Positions 53,279 through 62,277 of a stretch of DNA of 64,000 bases are shown here, one piece after another. The DNA lies in assembly GCF_000770585.1 (NCBI RefSeq), contig NZ_JNCF01000012.1, positions 1 to 64,000 of the forward strand, in the 5' to 3' direction. The notes beneath the pieces were generated by a model that had not been told where the DNA came from, ran no database searches, and saw only the letters and a program-made list of their open reading frames with translations. Positions within the stretch are counted from its first letter, which is position 1; the number at the start of each line of letters is the position of its first letter. The stretch is from Legionella norrlandica (GTDB lineage Bacteria > Pseudomonadota > Gammaproteobacteria > Legionellales > Legionellaceae). The position numbers and the translations under genes were made by a program.

Positions 53279-54787
53279 GTGAAAGTGATTTCTCAAGCAG
53301 TTAAAAATTATCTTCCCGAATTAAACCTTCGCCAAAAACAAACTAATAACATTATTTTTATTACATTCTGGAGCCAGTTTTCAGTCTATGCACTTAACAC
53401 AGTTCTAGTTTTATTTTTAACTCGTCCTTTGCTATCTCAAGGGTTAGGCTATAGTCAGGCAAAAGCTTATGCCTTTATTGGTGTTACCCAGGCCACAGGT
53501 TACTTAATGCCTATTTTAGGTGGGTATATGGCAGATAATGTCGTTGGGGTGAGAAGATCAATTCTTCTCGGCAGCATTATGTTGGCCTGTGCTTATTTAT
53601 TAGTCATGCTAAGTGGCTACACTATTAGCTCTCTTGGGGATCAATTATTTATTATCGCTTTTGCCTTTATTCCAGCAACGAATTCTTTACTGATGGGCAC
53701 TGCATCAAGTATGGTTTCTCATATTTATTCTGATGACGCTATTAAAGCCAAATCGGCCATGACTTACTATTATATGGCGATTAATGTTGGTGCATTACTG
53801 GCAACTATAATTGCTCCTGCATTATTGGAAAGTCGTTATGGACCACTGTCTGTACTTACTTTAACTTTTATTGGCAAATCAATTGCCGCTTTGAATTTCG
53901 CGAAGCGTTACTCAATTTATGACAGTGTTATTTGGGGAAAGGATAAATCCAAATTTTATAAGCAAGGCATACTCAGTCTGCTCATCTATGTGGCGGCTAT
54001 TTACTCCCTTACTTTATACGCCTATACCCATGTTTACATTGCCAGCACGCTAATTAGTGCGGGATGTGGCTTGGGAATTCTCTGGTTTTTAACTAAAACC
54101 ATCATGCTCAGAGGAGAAACACGCAGCAAGCAAATGATAGCGGTATTATTGATTATAGAAGCAATCGTGTTTTTTATTATATATAATCAAATGAACAGCA
54201 CTCTGGTTTTGTTTGCTGAACGCAATTCTGACCTGAGTTTTCTTTGGTTTCAAATTTCTCCTGCTCAATACCAAATGCTAAACCCTTTGCTCATTTTACT
54301 GATTGGAAGTCAACTTCCCCGCTTCTACAGATTTTTTTCGCGTTTTACGATCCCCTATCAATTTGCAGCCGGTACGATTCTCTCTGGTATTGCCCTTCTG
54401 ATTATGGCCTTTGCTGCTCAAAATGCAACAAATGGCATCGTTAATGGTAACTACATTGCTTTAACCTATATCCTCATTTCAATTGCTGAATTATGGGTCA
54501 GTGCCATTGGTCTTAGTATGATAGGACTATATTGTGATAGTCGTGCTATAGCCTTTGCTATGGGAGTGTGGTATCTGGCCAGTTCTATGTCTAATGCCAT
54601 TTCTGGTCGTGTAGCCGGGTGGGTCGCTATACCAGAAAATATTCATTCCGCCATTGAAAGCTTACCTTATTATAAAAATTATTATTTAATTATGGGAATC
54701 TGTGCATTAGGGAGCGGTATCCTGATGTATTTTGTAGCTTATTATTTACACAAGATAATGAAAAGACGAGGGGTTCAATTAGTATAA
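53279..54787 (+). CDS. POT/PTR2-family peptide:proton symporter
   Basis: A 502-aa membrane protein with about 14 hydrophobic segments and major-facilitator plan. The N-terminal TFWSQFSVYALNTVLVLFL is the place of the POT motif ExxER region, followed by GGYMADNVVGVRR, the cytoplasmic loop 2-3 motif, and YYYMAINVGALLA, the PTR2 signature FYxxINxG-like segment. The ExxER motif itself is changed to FWSQFSVYA, so proton coupling may differ. It would bring in di- or tripeptides, useful to an amino-acid-using organism. GTG at 53279 or 53285 can start it, both after GGATGAGG. Confidence 0.78.
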   Translation: MKVISQAVKNYLPELNLRQKQTNNIIFITFWSQFSVYALNTVLVLFLTRPLLSQGLGYSQAKAYAFIGVTQATGYLMPILGGYMADNVVGVRRSILLGSIMLACAYLLVMLSGYTISSLGDQLFIIAFAFIPATNSLLMGTASSMVSHIYSDDAIKAKSAMTYYYMAINVGALLATIIAPALLESRYGPLSVLTLTFIGKSIAALNFAKRYSIYDSVIWGKDKSKFYKQGILSLLIYVAAIYSLTLYAYTHVYIASTLISAGCGLGILWFLTKTIMLRGETRSKQMIAVLLIIEAIVFFIIYNQMNSTLVLFAERNSDLSFLWFQISPAQYQMLNPLLILLIGSQLPRFYRFFSRFTIPYQFAAGTILSGIALLIMAFAAQNATNGIVNGNYIALTYILISIAELWVSAIGLSMIGLYCDSRAIAFAMGVWYLASSMSNAISGRVAGWVAIPENIHSAIESLPYYKNYYLIMGICALGSGILMYFVAYYLHKIMKRRGVQLV

Positions 54788-54813
54788 AACTAAAATTATT
54801 TTTAGGGCGATAA

Positions 54814-54850
54814 GCCATCCCAGGCAGAGATCCCCGCTTTCTGGGATGGC
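54814..54850. terminator. Perfect 10-bp inverted repeat between convergent genes
   Basis: GCCATCCCAG (54814-54823) and CTGGGATGGC (54841-54850) pair perfectly around a 17-base loop. It lies in the 92-bp gap between the converging ends of the POT gene and lipA. It may stop both transcripts or be a dispersed CATCCC-type palindrome; no T-tract follows on either side. Confidence 0.5.
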
Positions 54851-54879
54851 ACACAAAATGAGTCGATCCCGCTGAGCTG

Positions 54880-55881
54880 TCAGCCAATTGATGAGGTATC
54901 GAGCCCTAAATTGTCTCGTTTGAAAACTCGATCTGCTCTATAGCTTGAACGAACCAATGGCCCTGAAGCCACTTCAAAAAATCCTTTTTGCAAACCTATC
55001 TGACGCAACTCAGCAAAGACTTGCGGCGTCACATAACGTGCAATAGGGAAATGATTTTTAGTAGGCTGCAAATATTGCCCTAAAGTTAAGATATCCACAT
55101 GATGGGAGCGCAAATCATCCATGGTTTGAATGACCTCCTCATCAGTTTCGCCTAAGCCCAACATCAAACTGGTTTTCGTTAAAACATCTGGACGATATTT
55201 TTTGGCAAAAGCAAGGACATTTAGAGTTTGCTGATAACCTGCCCGATTATCTCTTACAGGATGAGTTAAGCGTTTTACCGTTTCGACATTTTGCGCAAAA
55301 ACATCGACACCACTGTCTAATAAAATGGCTACATCTCTCTCATTACCTTGAAAATCTGGAGTTAAAGCTTCGACTTTTGTTCGAGGAGAACGCTTTTTAA
55401 TAGCTTGAATAGTTTGAGCATAATGATTTGCACCCCCATCAGGTAAATCATCCCGATTAACTGACGTTAGAACAACATAATCAAGATTCATTAACGCTAC
55501 AGTATTAGCAGTATTTTCTGGCTCTTCAGGATCAAGCCAGCCATGAGGGTTTCCCGTGTCTACAGAGCAAAACTGACAAGCACGTGTGCATACTGCTCCC
55601 ATTAACATTATAGTTGCAGTACCATGAGACCAACATTCTGAGATATTAGGGCATTTTGCTTCTTCGCAGACTGTTGCTAACCGATATTTTTGGACTTGTT
55701 CTTTAACCTGATGGTAAGCAGGAGTTGTCTGGTTAACGATACGTAACCATTTTGGCTTCGGTAATCGCTCATGATTTTGGCCAGATGATTTAACTCCATC
55801 TTTAATAGCTGTAATACCGTGTGATGTCTTATATTTTTTCCCGCTTTCCACGACAACCGGAATATCGATCAATTTACTCAT
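54880..55881 (-). CDS. lipA: Lipoyl synthase
   Basis: LipA puts two sulfurs into the octanoyl chain on carrier proteins, using SAM radicals. The 333-aa protein has the auxiliary cluster cysteines in [16 protein letters not shown], the radical-SAM CTRACQFC, and the C-terminal RSSYRAD with the serine ligand of the auxiliary cluster. I start at ATG 55881 ([17 protein letters not shown]); the frame is open for 12 more codons without likeness to the family. It is intact and separate from lipB. Confidence 0.95.
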   Translation of the reverse strand: MSKLIDIPVVVESGKKYKTSHGITAIKDGVKSSGQNHERLPKPKWLRIVNQTTPAYHQVKEQVQKYRLATVCEEAKCPNISECWSHGTATIMLMGAVCTRACQFCSVDTGNPHGWLDPEEPENTANTVALMNLDYVVLTSVNRDDLPDGGANHYAQTIQAIKKRSPRTKVEALTPDFQGNERDVAILLDSGVDVFAQNVETVKRLTHPVRDNRAGYQQTLNVLAFAKKYRPDVLTKTSLMLGLGETDEEVIQTMDDLRSHHVDILTLGQYLQPTKNHFPIARYVTPQVFAELRQIGLQKGFFEVASGPLVRSSYRADRVFKRDNLGLDTSSIG

Positions 55882-56013
55882 GGCGCCACTCTGAAATAAA
55901 AGAGATGATGATCCCAAATCATAGATACAAGATCAAGTTCATTTACGAACAACAAGAATATCTCCCACTTTTTAAAATTTCAATCCGGCTCTATTTATAA
56001 ATGCACTTCCTAT

Positions 56014-56283
56014 TTATTTTTTTTGCCTGTTTTTGATTACTTCAAGCAAAACTTTTGCATGCGATCCATCACACCAAGGTGGGTTTTTGGTTTGTTTGCA
56101 ATTGCAAAAACACACTTCCTCAGTCAATTCTGCTATAAAAGAAATGGCCTTATCACCGCAATTCTCTTTATCACAGAAAGGAGGTGTTTTACTTCCTCCA
56201 CAGCCACACCACTTGTAACGATTTCCTTCTACGACCTCTACGGTAATTGGGAACAAATGTTTAAATTCTGAATCCTTATCCAT
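56014..56283 (-). CDS. CDGSH iron-sulfur domain protein with two CDGSH-type motifs
   Basis: The 89-aa protein has two CDGSH-type segments: CGCGGSKTPPFCDKENCG and CFCNCKQTKNPPWCDGSH. The second is canonical (three Cys and one His for a 2Fe-2S cluster); in the first the terminal H is replaced and the ligands are CxC...C. Proteins with a pair of motifs are usual in bacteria and thought to take part in electron transfer or redox sensing. It starts at ATG 56283 and stands alone between lipA and the thioredoxin-like gene. Confidence 0.85.
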   Translation of the reverse strand: MDKDSEFKHLFPITVEVVEGNRYKWCGCGGSKTPPFCDKENCGDKAISFIAELTEEVCFCNCKQTKNPPWCDGSHAKVLLEVIKNRQKK

Positions 56284-56362
56284 AATACCAATTTCTCCAC
56301 AGCCATAGATTAATACACTCTGCTTATTTAATTGTATGCTATAACTGCAAGATATTTAGAAT

Positions 56363-57538
56363 TTACGATAAACTCTTTTTCCAAAACAAACTTAAAAGCA
56401 AGCCGGCAATACCCAATAAAATAATTACAAAGAGTGACAAAGCGACATTAGAAAAAGCATACGGATAAACTATTAACAGCAATCCAAAGGCTAAAATATA
56501 TAACAAACCAATAGCAGTTAGTTTTAACTTAAATTTTGCAAAAAAATTAAGTTGAATGAGCATTGTATACAATATCATAAGCATGATTAGAGGCAGAACA
56601 TACGTAATTTGATAAGCCAATTGATATAATGCGGCTTGTACTACTGGTATATCCTGATTATTTAACCATTGCTCAAAAACATAAGACCAATTCATCAAGC
56701 AAGTTTGTTGAAACATAAAAACCATCCATGCTAATAAACTAGCTAACGCAACACATAAATATTGAATAGAGCGATTTTTATCATATCGACCAGCAAAATA
56801 AAAAATAAAAAGACCTACCAACGCTGCGGGAAAACGAAACCAGGGAAGCGCTCTGAAAAATATATCAGGATAGGCTTGTTGAAAATAATGGACAATGCCA
56901 ACTGTCAAAATAAACACTGAACCAGTAATCCATTGTGCTTTTCGATTTTCCATTAAAAATAATAAGGAAAAAAATGCAGCAATGCAAAATAACGAGCACG
57001 GTGCTATAGCATCAATTAAGGCTACAACGAAAATAAATTTGGCAGCAGAGGGACTGCCTATAATACCCGATTCGAATAAATTCGCATTCCCCCATCTATT
57101 TAAAACACTTTCCGTGGCCGGAGTTAATTTTCCATTTTTCTCAATTTCACTTCTACAGTATTTAATGGCATTTAAGAGAGTTTTTCCCGTTGTTTCCGCT
57201 GTAGCGTAACCAACCCAGCGGGAATTGCAAAAAAAGATAGATGGCACAGCAAAATCATATCTATTAAGCTCTGTTAATAAATAATTAAACCGTTCCAAAG
57301 CTTTTTTATCTTTATTAATAATATAGCGCTCTACATGCAGCCAAGGGTACTCTGCCTCAATTTCTTTAAAAAATACATCGGCGTTATGGCAATGAGGACA
57401 TGTTGAAGAAAGAAACATTTCGACTTTAATAACAATGCCTTTACCTGGTTCTTCGTTATACCAGGGAGAGGAGTTGGTCGCCCATAAATTACTACTGAGT
57501 ATTAGAAAAAACAGGATCAATCGAAACATTAGCTTCAT
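56363..57538 (-). CDS. Exported thioredoxin-fold domain fused to a multi-span membrane domain
   Basis: The 391-aa protein starts with a signal-like hydrophobic segment (residues 5-20), then a thioredoxin-like domain with MFLSSTCPHCHNAD (CPHC at about 53-56), and from about residue 165 has a multi-span membrane domain of about seven helices including VALIDAIAPCSLFCIAAFF, with two more cysteines. The build recalls DsbD-like electron carriers with the thioredoxin part at the N-terminus. The CPHC active site with membrane cysteines suggests thiol-disulfide exchange in the periplasm. I do not know a named family member. Confidence 0.6.
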   Translation of the reverse strand: MKLMFRLILFFLILSSNLWATNSSPWYNEEPGKGIVIKVEMFLSSTCPHCHNADVFFKEIEAEYPWLHVERYIINKDKKALERFNYLLTELNRYDFAVPSIFFCNSRWVGYATAETTGKTLLNAIKYCRSEIEKNGKLTPATESVLNRWGNANLFESGIIGSPSAAKFIFVVALIDAIAPCSLFCIAAFFSLLFLMENRKAQWITGSVFILTVGIVHYFQQAYPDIFFRALPWFRFPAALVGLFIFYFAGRYDKNRSIQYLCVALASLLAWMVFMFQQTCLMNWSYVFEQWLNNQDIPVVQAALYQLAYQITYVLPLIMLMILYTMLIQLNFFAKFKLKLTAIGLLYILAFGLLLIVYPYAFSNVALSLFVIILLGIAGLLLSLFWKKSLS

Positions 57539-57670
57539 AAGTTCAGACAGTATTTATAGAAATAAATACTATAACACTGTGTTTGGATCATATGAAATAG
57601 TCTAAAACATTTCTTAAGACAAAATCATATAAAAACTATAATGATAAATTGGAGTAGGCGAGATTATAGA

Positions 57671-58105
57671 TTAAGTGTGGATATAATTTTCTAAGTGTTC
57701 TATAACTCTCATTTTATCTTCCAATAAATGATAGAGTAAATCTCCTATTGATAGGATAGCCAACAATTCACCATTTTCCTGGATTAACACATGTCTTCTT
57801 TTAGTTTCCGTAATTGCTTGCATGGCTTTTTCTACTGCATCGTGTGGGCTTAAAATCGTCACTTTCGTATAAACCACATCAAGTGCTTTTGCTGTTTCTA
57901 AGTCGATACTTTTATAAAAACAAGATCGAAGTATATCCCTTTCACTGACTATACCGATTAAATTGGCATCGCTATCAGCCACAACTAATGCACCGATATC
58001 ATTTTCGACCATAAGATTGATACATTTTCTTACACTATCTTCAGGATGAATAAATACTATTTTCCGTGGCGGGATTGGTAAGACGCTATGAATTAAGTGA
58101 GCCAT
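57671..58105 (-). CDS. Stand-alone CBS-domain-pair protein
   Basis: Two CBS domains make up the whole 144-aa protein: IVFIHPEDSVRKCINLMVENDIGALVV with LIGIVSERDILRS, then VTILSPHDAVEKAMQAITETKRRHVLI with LLAILSIGDLLYHLL. Such proteins bind adenosyl nucleotides and act as signalling modules. The start at 58105 follows a strong AGGGAGAG site. It appears to be a single-gene unit. Confidence 0.85.
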   Translation of the reverse strand: MAHLIHSVLPIPPRKIVFIHPEDSVRKCINLMVENDIGALVVADSDANLIGIVSERDILRSCFYKSIDLETAKALDVVYTKVTILSPHDAVEKAMQAITETKRRHVLIQENGELLAILSIGDLLYHLLEDKMRVIEHLENYIHT

Positions 58106-58273
58106 TTCACTCTCCCTGAGAAAACAAAATTTTAACTTGCTGTATAAATATAGCACAAATAAGGGCTGTTAACCCTATTGATCTAGGGTAAGAAGGATTT
58201 TTTGATTTATGAAATCTAGAAGAAAGTAACCATCCGCTTTATTTCAGATTTGATAAAGAATTCATTAACCCCA

Positions 58274-58305
58274 AAGCCTGAGCCAGTGAAGAGAGACTCA
58301 GGCTT
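58274..58305 (-). terminator. Stem-loop after the glycine-zipper lipoprotein gene
   Basis: AAGCCTGAG (58274-58282) and CTCAGGCTT (58297-58305) form a 9-bp stem with a 14-base loop, in the 278-bp gap 58106-58383 downstream of the lipoprotein gene. The flank has only short T runs, so the terminator call is tentative. I see no gene in the rest of the gap. Confidence 0.45.
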
Positions 58306-58383
58306 AAGGTTAGGCTCGCCATCCAACATAGGATATTAGATGGGCTCTCAATGTTGGGTCAAAATATGACCCCAACCTGCAAA

Positions 58384-58833
58384 TTAGTTCACAACACGCC
58401 AGGAGCCGTCAGCTTGACGACATGCTTTACCATAGATTTGTTGAGTTTTACCGCCAATCATAGCTTTGGTAATGTACTCACGACAAGGTTGTTGTGCGCG
58501 ATAATAAGTTCTAGTAGGTTGTACGGTATAACGATATCCTGTGTCTGGATTTGACCAAGCTACTGCTCTACCAGTTGGGGCTGTTTCCAAGGCGCGCTGC
58601 ATTTCCATTCGATCAACCTTATCCATTGTTTTTCCAATTTGCCCCCCCAGATAAGCCCCTAATAATGCTCCCGCACCTGCAGCTACAACCTTACCTGAAC
58701 CACCGCCAAATTGGCTACCAAGTAAACCACCTACCACACCACCAGTAATAGTCCCTACACCTTCCTTATTCATTGGGGCACAGCCAACTAGCATAAATGA
58801 TAACGATAATGATGCAACAGTTAATTTTTTCAT
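58384..58833 (-). CDS. Outer-membrane glycine-zipper (17 kDa surface antigen-like) lipoprotein
   Basis: The 149-aa protein has a lipoprotein signal peptide ending in LVGC (Cys18), then a glycine-zipper hairpin of two membrane-spanning segments (GTITGGVVGGLLGSQFGGGSGK and GAGALLGAYLGGQIGK), and a C-terminal soluble domain with WSNPDTGYRY and CREYITKAMIGGKTQQIYGKAC. This is the rickettsial 17-kDa antigen/SlyB-like build. It is probably anchored to the outer membrane and helps envelope stability. Confidence 0.88.
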   Translation of the reverse strand: MKKLTVASLSLSFMLVGCAPMNKEGVGTITGGVVGGLLGSQFGGGSGKVVAAGAGALLGAYLGGQIGKTMDKVDRMEMQRALETAPTGRAVAWSNPDTGYRYTVQPTRTYYRAQQPCREYITKAMIGGKTQQIYGKACRQADGSWRVVN

Positions 58834-58983
58834 TACAGTTCACCTGATTAAAGAGTTACAAAATCGGTTGCCATTCTACCATCAAGGACACTTATTATCC
58901 ATATGAGATTTATGAAAAATATAACCCATTGATTAAAATAATTTTTTAATCTCAAATTTTGTTTTCTCTAAATCCATGGCATC

Positions 58984-60057
58984 TTAGCTATGCCGCACTC
59001 GCTCTGAAATTTGGCATAACAATTCATATCCTATGGTTCCCGCTGATTTGGCAACTCGTTCCACTAAAATATGTGCTCCCCAAAGCTCAACCACGTCCCC
59101 TACCTCAATATCGGGATGATTTGTTAAATCGATTGCTAACATATCCATAGAGATCCTGCCCACAATAAATACTTCTCTGCCTCTAACCCAAACAGGGGTA
59201 TTCTCGCTGATATGTCTTGGGTAACCATCACCATAGCCAGCAGCAACAATACCAATGCGAGAAGCTTTGTCGCTTTTCCAGGTACCGCCGTAACCTACCT
59301 GTGCAAAAGAAGGATTATCATGAATCGCACTAATTGCTGAAATAAAACGCATAACTGGAATCAACCCCAGATCCCATGCAGTTTGGTTAGCAAAAGGGGA
59401 AACACCATACAACATAATTCCTGGTCTTACTACGTCAGCATGAGAATCAGGAAAGGAAATAATAGCTGCAGAATTTGCAATGCTACGTTCACTAAATCCA
59501 GGAATAGATATTTCCTGAAATAAAGAGATTTGTTTTTGATTTTCAGGCCTATGAGGTTCATCAGCACAAGCTAAATGGGTCATTAATCCGATGTTTTTAT
59601 CCACCCATGGGCAAGCTTGCAATGCCTCGAGAATATTTTGCAACTCATGGGCTTTAAACCCTAACCTATGCATGCCAGTATTTATCTTGACCCACACTTT
59701 TAGCGGAGTAGACAATGGAGTATTAATGAGCCATTGTACCTGCTGAGAGTGATGTAGGACACAGGCAAATTTGTTCTTTGTTGCTACCGATAATTCATCC
59801 GAGCTAAATACCCCCTGAAAAAGGATACATGGGGTTTCAACTCCTAATGCACGAATAGCAAGCGCCTCCTCAAGGCAAGCCACTCCAAAGGCATCAACAC
59901 GCCCATCAAGAACAGGAGCCACTTCCCTTACCCCACAACCATAGGCATTTGCCTTTACCATTGCTATAATTTTCTTGCCAGGAGCTAAGTGTCTTATTTG
60001 TGATAAATTATGTACCAAAGCACTAGGCTCTATTACCAATCGTGTAGGTCTCGACAC
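58984..60057 (-). CDS. alr: Alanine racemase
   Basis: Alr makes D-alanine for peptidoglycan. The 357-aa protein has the PLP lysine in [10 protein letters not shown] (about residues 33-42), the alanine racemase TIM barrel and the C-terminal beta domain, with the catalytic tyrosine region [21 protein letters not shown] and GRISMDM. It starts 1 base after dnaB ends, so the two are likely cotranscribed. It is intact. Confidence 0.95.
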   Translation of the reverse strand: MSRPTRLVIEPSALVHNLSQIRHLAPGKKIIAMVKANAYGCGVREVAPVLDGRVDAFGVACLEEALAIRALGVETPCILFQGVFSSDELSVATKNKFACVLHHSQQVQWLINTPLSTPLKVWVKINTGMHRLGFKAHELQNILEALQACPWVDKNIGLMTHLACADEPHRPENQKQISLFQEISIPGFSERSIANSAAIISFPDSHADVVRPGIMLYGVSPFANQTAWDLGLIPVMRFISAISAIHDNPSFAQVGYGGTWKSDKASRIGIVAAGYGDGYPRHISENTPVWVRGREVFIVGRISMDMLAIDLTNHPDIEVGDVVELWGAHILVERVAKSAGTIGYELLCQISERVRHS

Positions 60058-60058
60058 C

Positions 60059-61440
60059 CTATTCTACCCCTTGATAACCATTAAATGCCAAATCTTCAAA
60101 ACGTGTGTATTTACCCAAAAAGGCTACTCTGACTTTGCCTATAGGTCCATTTCTTTGTTTGGCAACAATGATTTCAGCAGTGCCTTTATCGGGACTGTCT
60201 TCATTATATACTTCATCTCTATAAATAAAACAGATTAAATCAGCATCCTGCTCAATTGCTCCTGATTCTCTTAAATCCGACATGACTGGTCTTTTGTCGG
60301 CACGTTGCTCCAAACTTCTATTCAGCTGAGATAAAGCAATTACTGGGACCTGCAATTCCTTAGCCAGCGATTTGAGGCTTCGTGAAATTTCAGATATTTC
60401 AGCAGTTCTATTGTCTGCATTAAAACCGGGTACTTTCATTAATTGCAAATAATCCACCACAATAAGGCCTAATGAACCTTGATCTTTTGCCAAACGTCTG
60501 GAACGAGCTCTCATTTCCCCTGGCTTAGTGCCGGAGTATCATCAATAAATAAAGGGGCTTCAGAAAGCATATGCACAGCAGATGTGACTCGCGGCCAATC
60601 GTCATCATTCAATTTACCTGTTCGGATCCTATGCTGATCAATCCGTCCCAAGGAAGACATCATTCTCATTGCCAAAGAATCAGCAGGCATTTCCATAGAG
60701 AAAACCAGCACTGGCTTGCCAGCCTTAATCGCAGCATGCTCAGCCATGTTCATGACTAAAGTTGTTTTACCCATAGATGGTCGGCCAGCAACAATAATCA
60801 AATCGGAAGGCTGCAAACCTGAAGTCATTTCATCTAAATCATTTAGTCCAGTAGCAAGCCCCGTAATAGCATCGCCGTTATGATAAAGTGCGTCTATTTT
60901 TTCTACTGCCCGAACAAGGATAGATTTAATACTCTCTGGCCCGCCATCTCCTGCTGTTTGTTCACCAATAGCAAATACTCTTGTTTCTGCCATATCCAGC
61001 AACTCAGGCACTTCTCTCCCAGCAGGGTTATAAGCGGAATCAGCAATTTCTGTAGCGACTGCTATTAGCTGTCTCTGTACTGATTTTTCTCGTACGATAT
61101 CAGCATAAGCGCTCACATTAGCCACGCTTGGAGTATTATTGGCTAATTCAAATAAATACGCTTCTCCACCGGCATCATCTAGGTCATTGTGAGATTTCAG
61201 AGCATCTAGGAGAGTAACGACATCAAAAGGCTGGTCCTTTTTTGCCAAAGCAGAAATGGCTCTGAAAAGAATTCTATGTTCTGTGCGATAAAAATCTGCT
61301 TCACATAATTTATTACTGACCTTATCCCAAGCCTGATTATCTAACATAAGACCACCGATAATCGCTTGTTCAGCTTCAACCGAATGGGGAGGTCGTTTTA
61401 ATGGATCAACTGTTTTTTTGGATATTTGCAAATCAAGCAT
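60059..61440 (-). CDS. dnaB: Replicative DNA helicase, frameshifted
   Basis: DnaB unwinds DNA at the fork as a hexamer. The first frame (61440 down to about 60520) has the N-terminal domain and the RecA-like core with [17 protein letters not shown] (Walker A) and IDDTPALS; the second has [11 protein letters not shown] (Walker B), [11 protein letters not shown] and the arginine-finger region. They are joined if one G is added at about 60521-60523 (plus CTGGCTTA to CTGGGCTTA), restoring [13 protein letters not shown]. The total is about 460 aa, normal. Since dnaB should be essential, the break is almost surely an error in the sequence. No intein is present. Confidence 0.93.
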
Positions 61441-61658
61441 AGTAATAATCAGTTATTCGCGAAGTTATTGAGCAAATTTGTATATTAAAAAGTATTCTTT
61501 ATCAAATTTCAATTTATAACAACACAGAGACATATGTGCCATTAAGCATTGAGTTCTCTCTTGGGGAAGAGGGATTAATAATATCATTATTTTTTAACTT
61601 GACGCCTCTACCCCTTTGAAGAGAATAGAAAGAGAGATAAGCCCTGCCTATACCAAAT

Positions 61659-62090
61659 TTATCTAATCCAAGTTTGAGTGCGACCTAAAGCAGAAATACC
61701 GACATATCCTCTGACATACAATTTATTTCCTTCCAGGGTTATTTTAGCCTTATAAATTTTACCTGTTTTAGGGTCTAGAATAGAGCCGCCACTCCATACT
61801 CCATTCCCCTCATCTTTCAGCCCCCAAACAAAAGTCAACCCTTGAATTTTTTTGTCTTTAAATGCACCTGGACATTTTGAACAAATTCCAGTGTCACCTG
61901 GCTGTGGATATACTTTAACAATAGTACCACTTAAAGTACCATTTGAGACCTTAAGGTTAACTACTGCCCTTTTAGCACCGGTTTTATCGTCAATTGTCGT
62001 CCAGGTACCAGCAGGAGATGCTGCTGAGAAAGCTAATGGCAAGTAACTTACAGCAATTACAAAACTACACAACACCCTCCATAATTTCAT
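61659..62090 (-). CDS. DUF2147 family secreted protein
   Basis: The 143-aa protein has a signal peptide (MKLWRVLCSFVIAVSYL to about residue 23) and then the DUF2147 domain: SPAGTWTTIDDKTG, VVNLKVSNGTLSGTIVKVYP, two cysteines in ICSKCPG and the C-terminal YVGISALGRTQTWIR. The family is a small beta-barrel in the periplasm of unknown function. The start at 62090 follows CGGAGATT; an upstream in-frame ATG at 62123 lacks one. It stands alone between dnaB and the helicase. Confidence 0.87.
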   Translation of the reverse strand: MKLWRVLCSFVIAVSYLPLAFSAASPAGTWTTIDDKTGAKRAVVNLKVSNGTLSGTIVKVYPQPGDTGICSKCPGAFKDKKIQGLTFVWGLKDEGNGVWSGGSILDPKTGKIYKAKITLEGNKLYVRGYVGISALGRTQTWIR

Positions 62091-62277
62091 AAGTAATCTC
62101 CGTGATTGAATCAATAACAGCATAAGCTATGATAAATTACTTTGCTACTGAAATATTTAAAAAAAATATATATATATTGAGCCTATAGATCATATTAGCA
62201 AAGCGAAATAAGGAGGAATTTTACATAGTACGGATTCGCCTAGTGTGAACTTTATAGACAATCGGACGCTCTTTATT

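Noticed and set aside
60059-61440. Intein or programmed frameshift in dnaB
   Set aside because: No inserted sequence is present and the break is cured by one G; there is no slippery heptamer followed by a hairpin.
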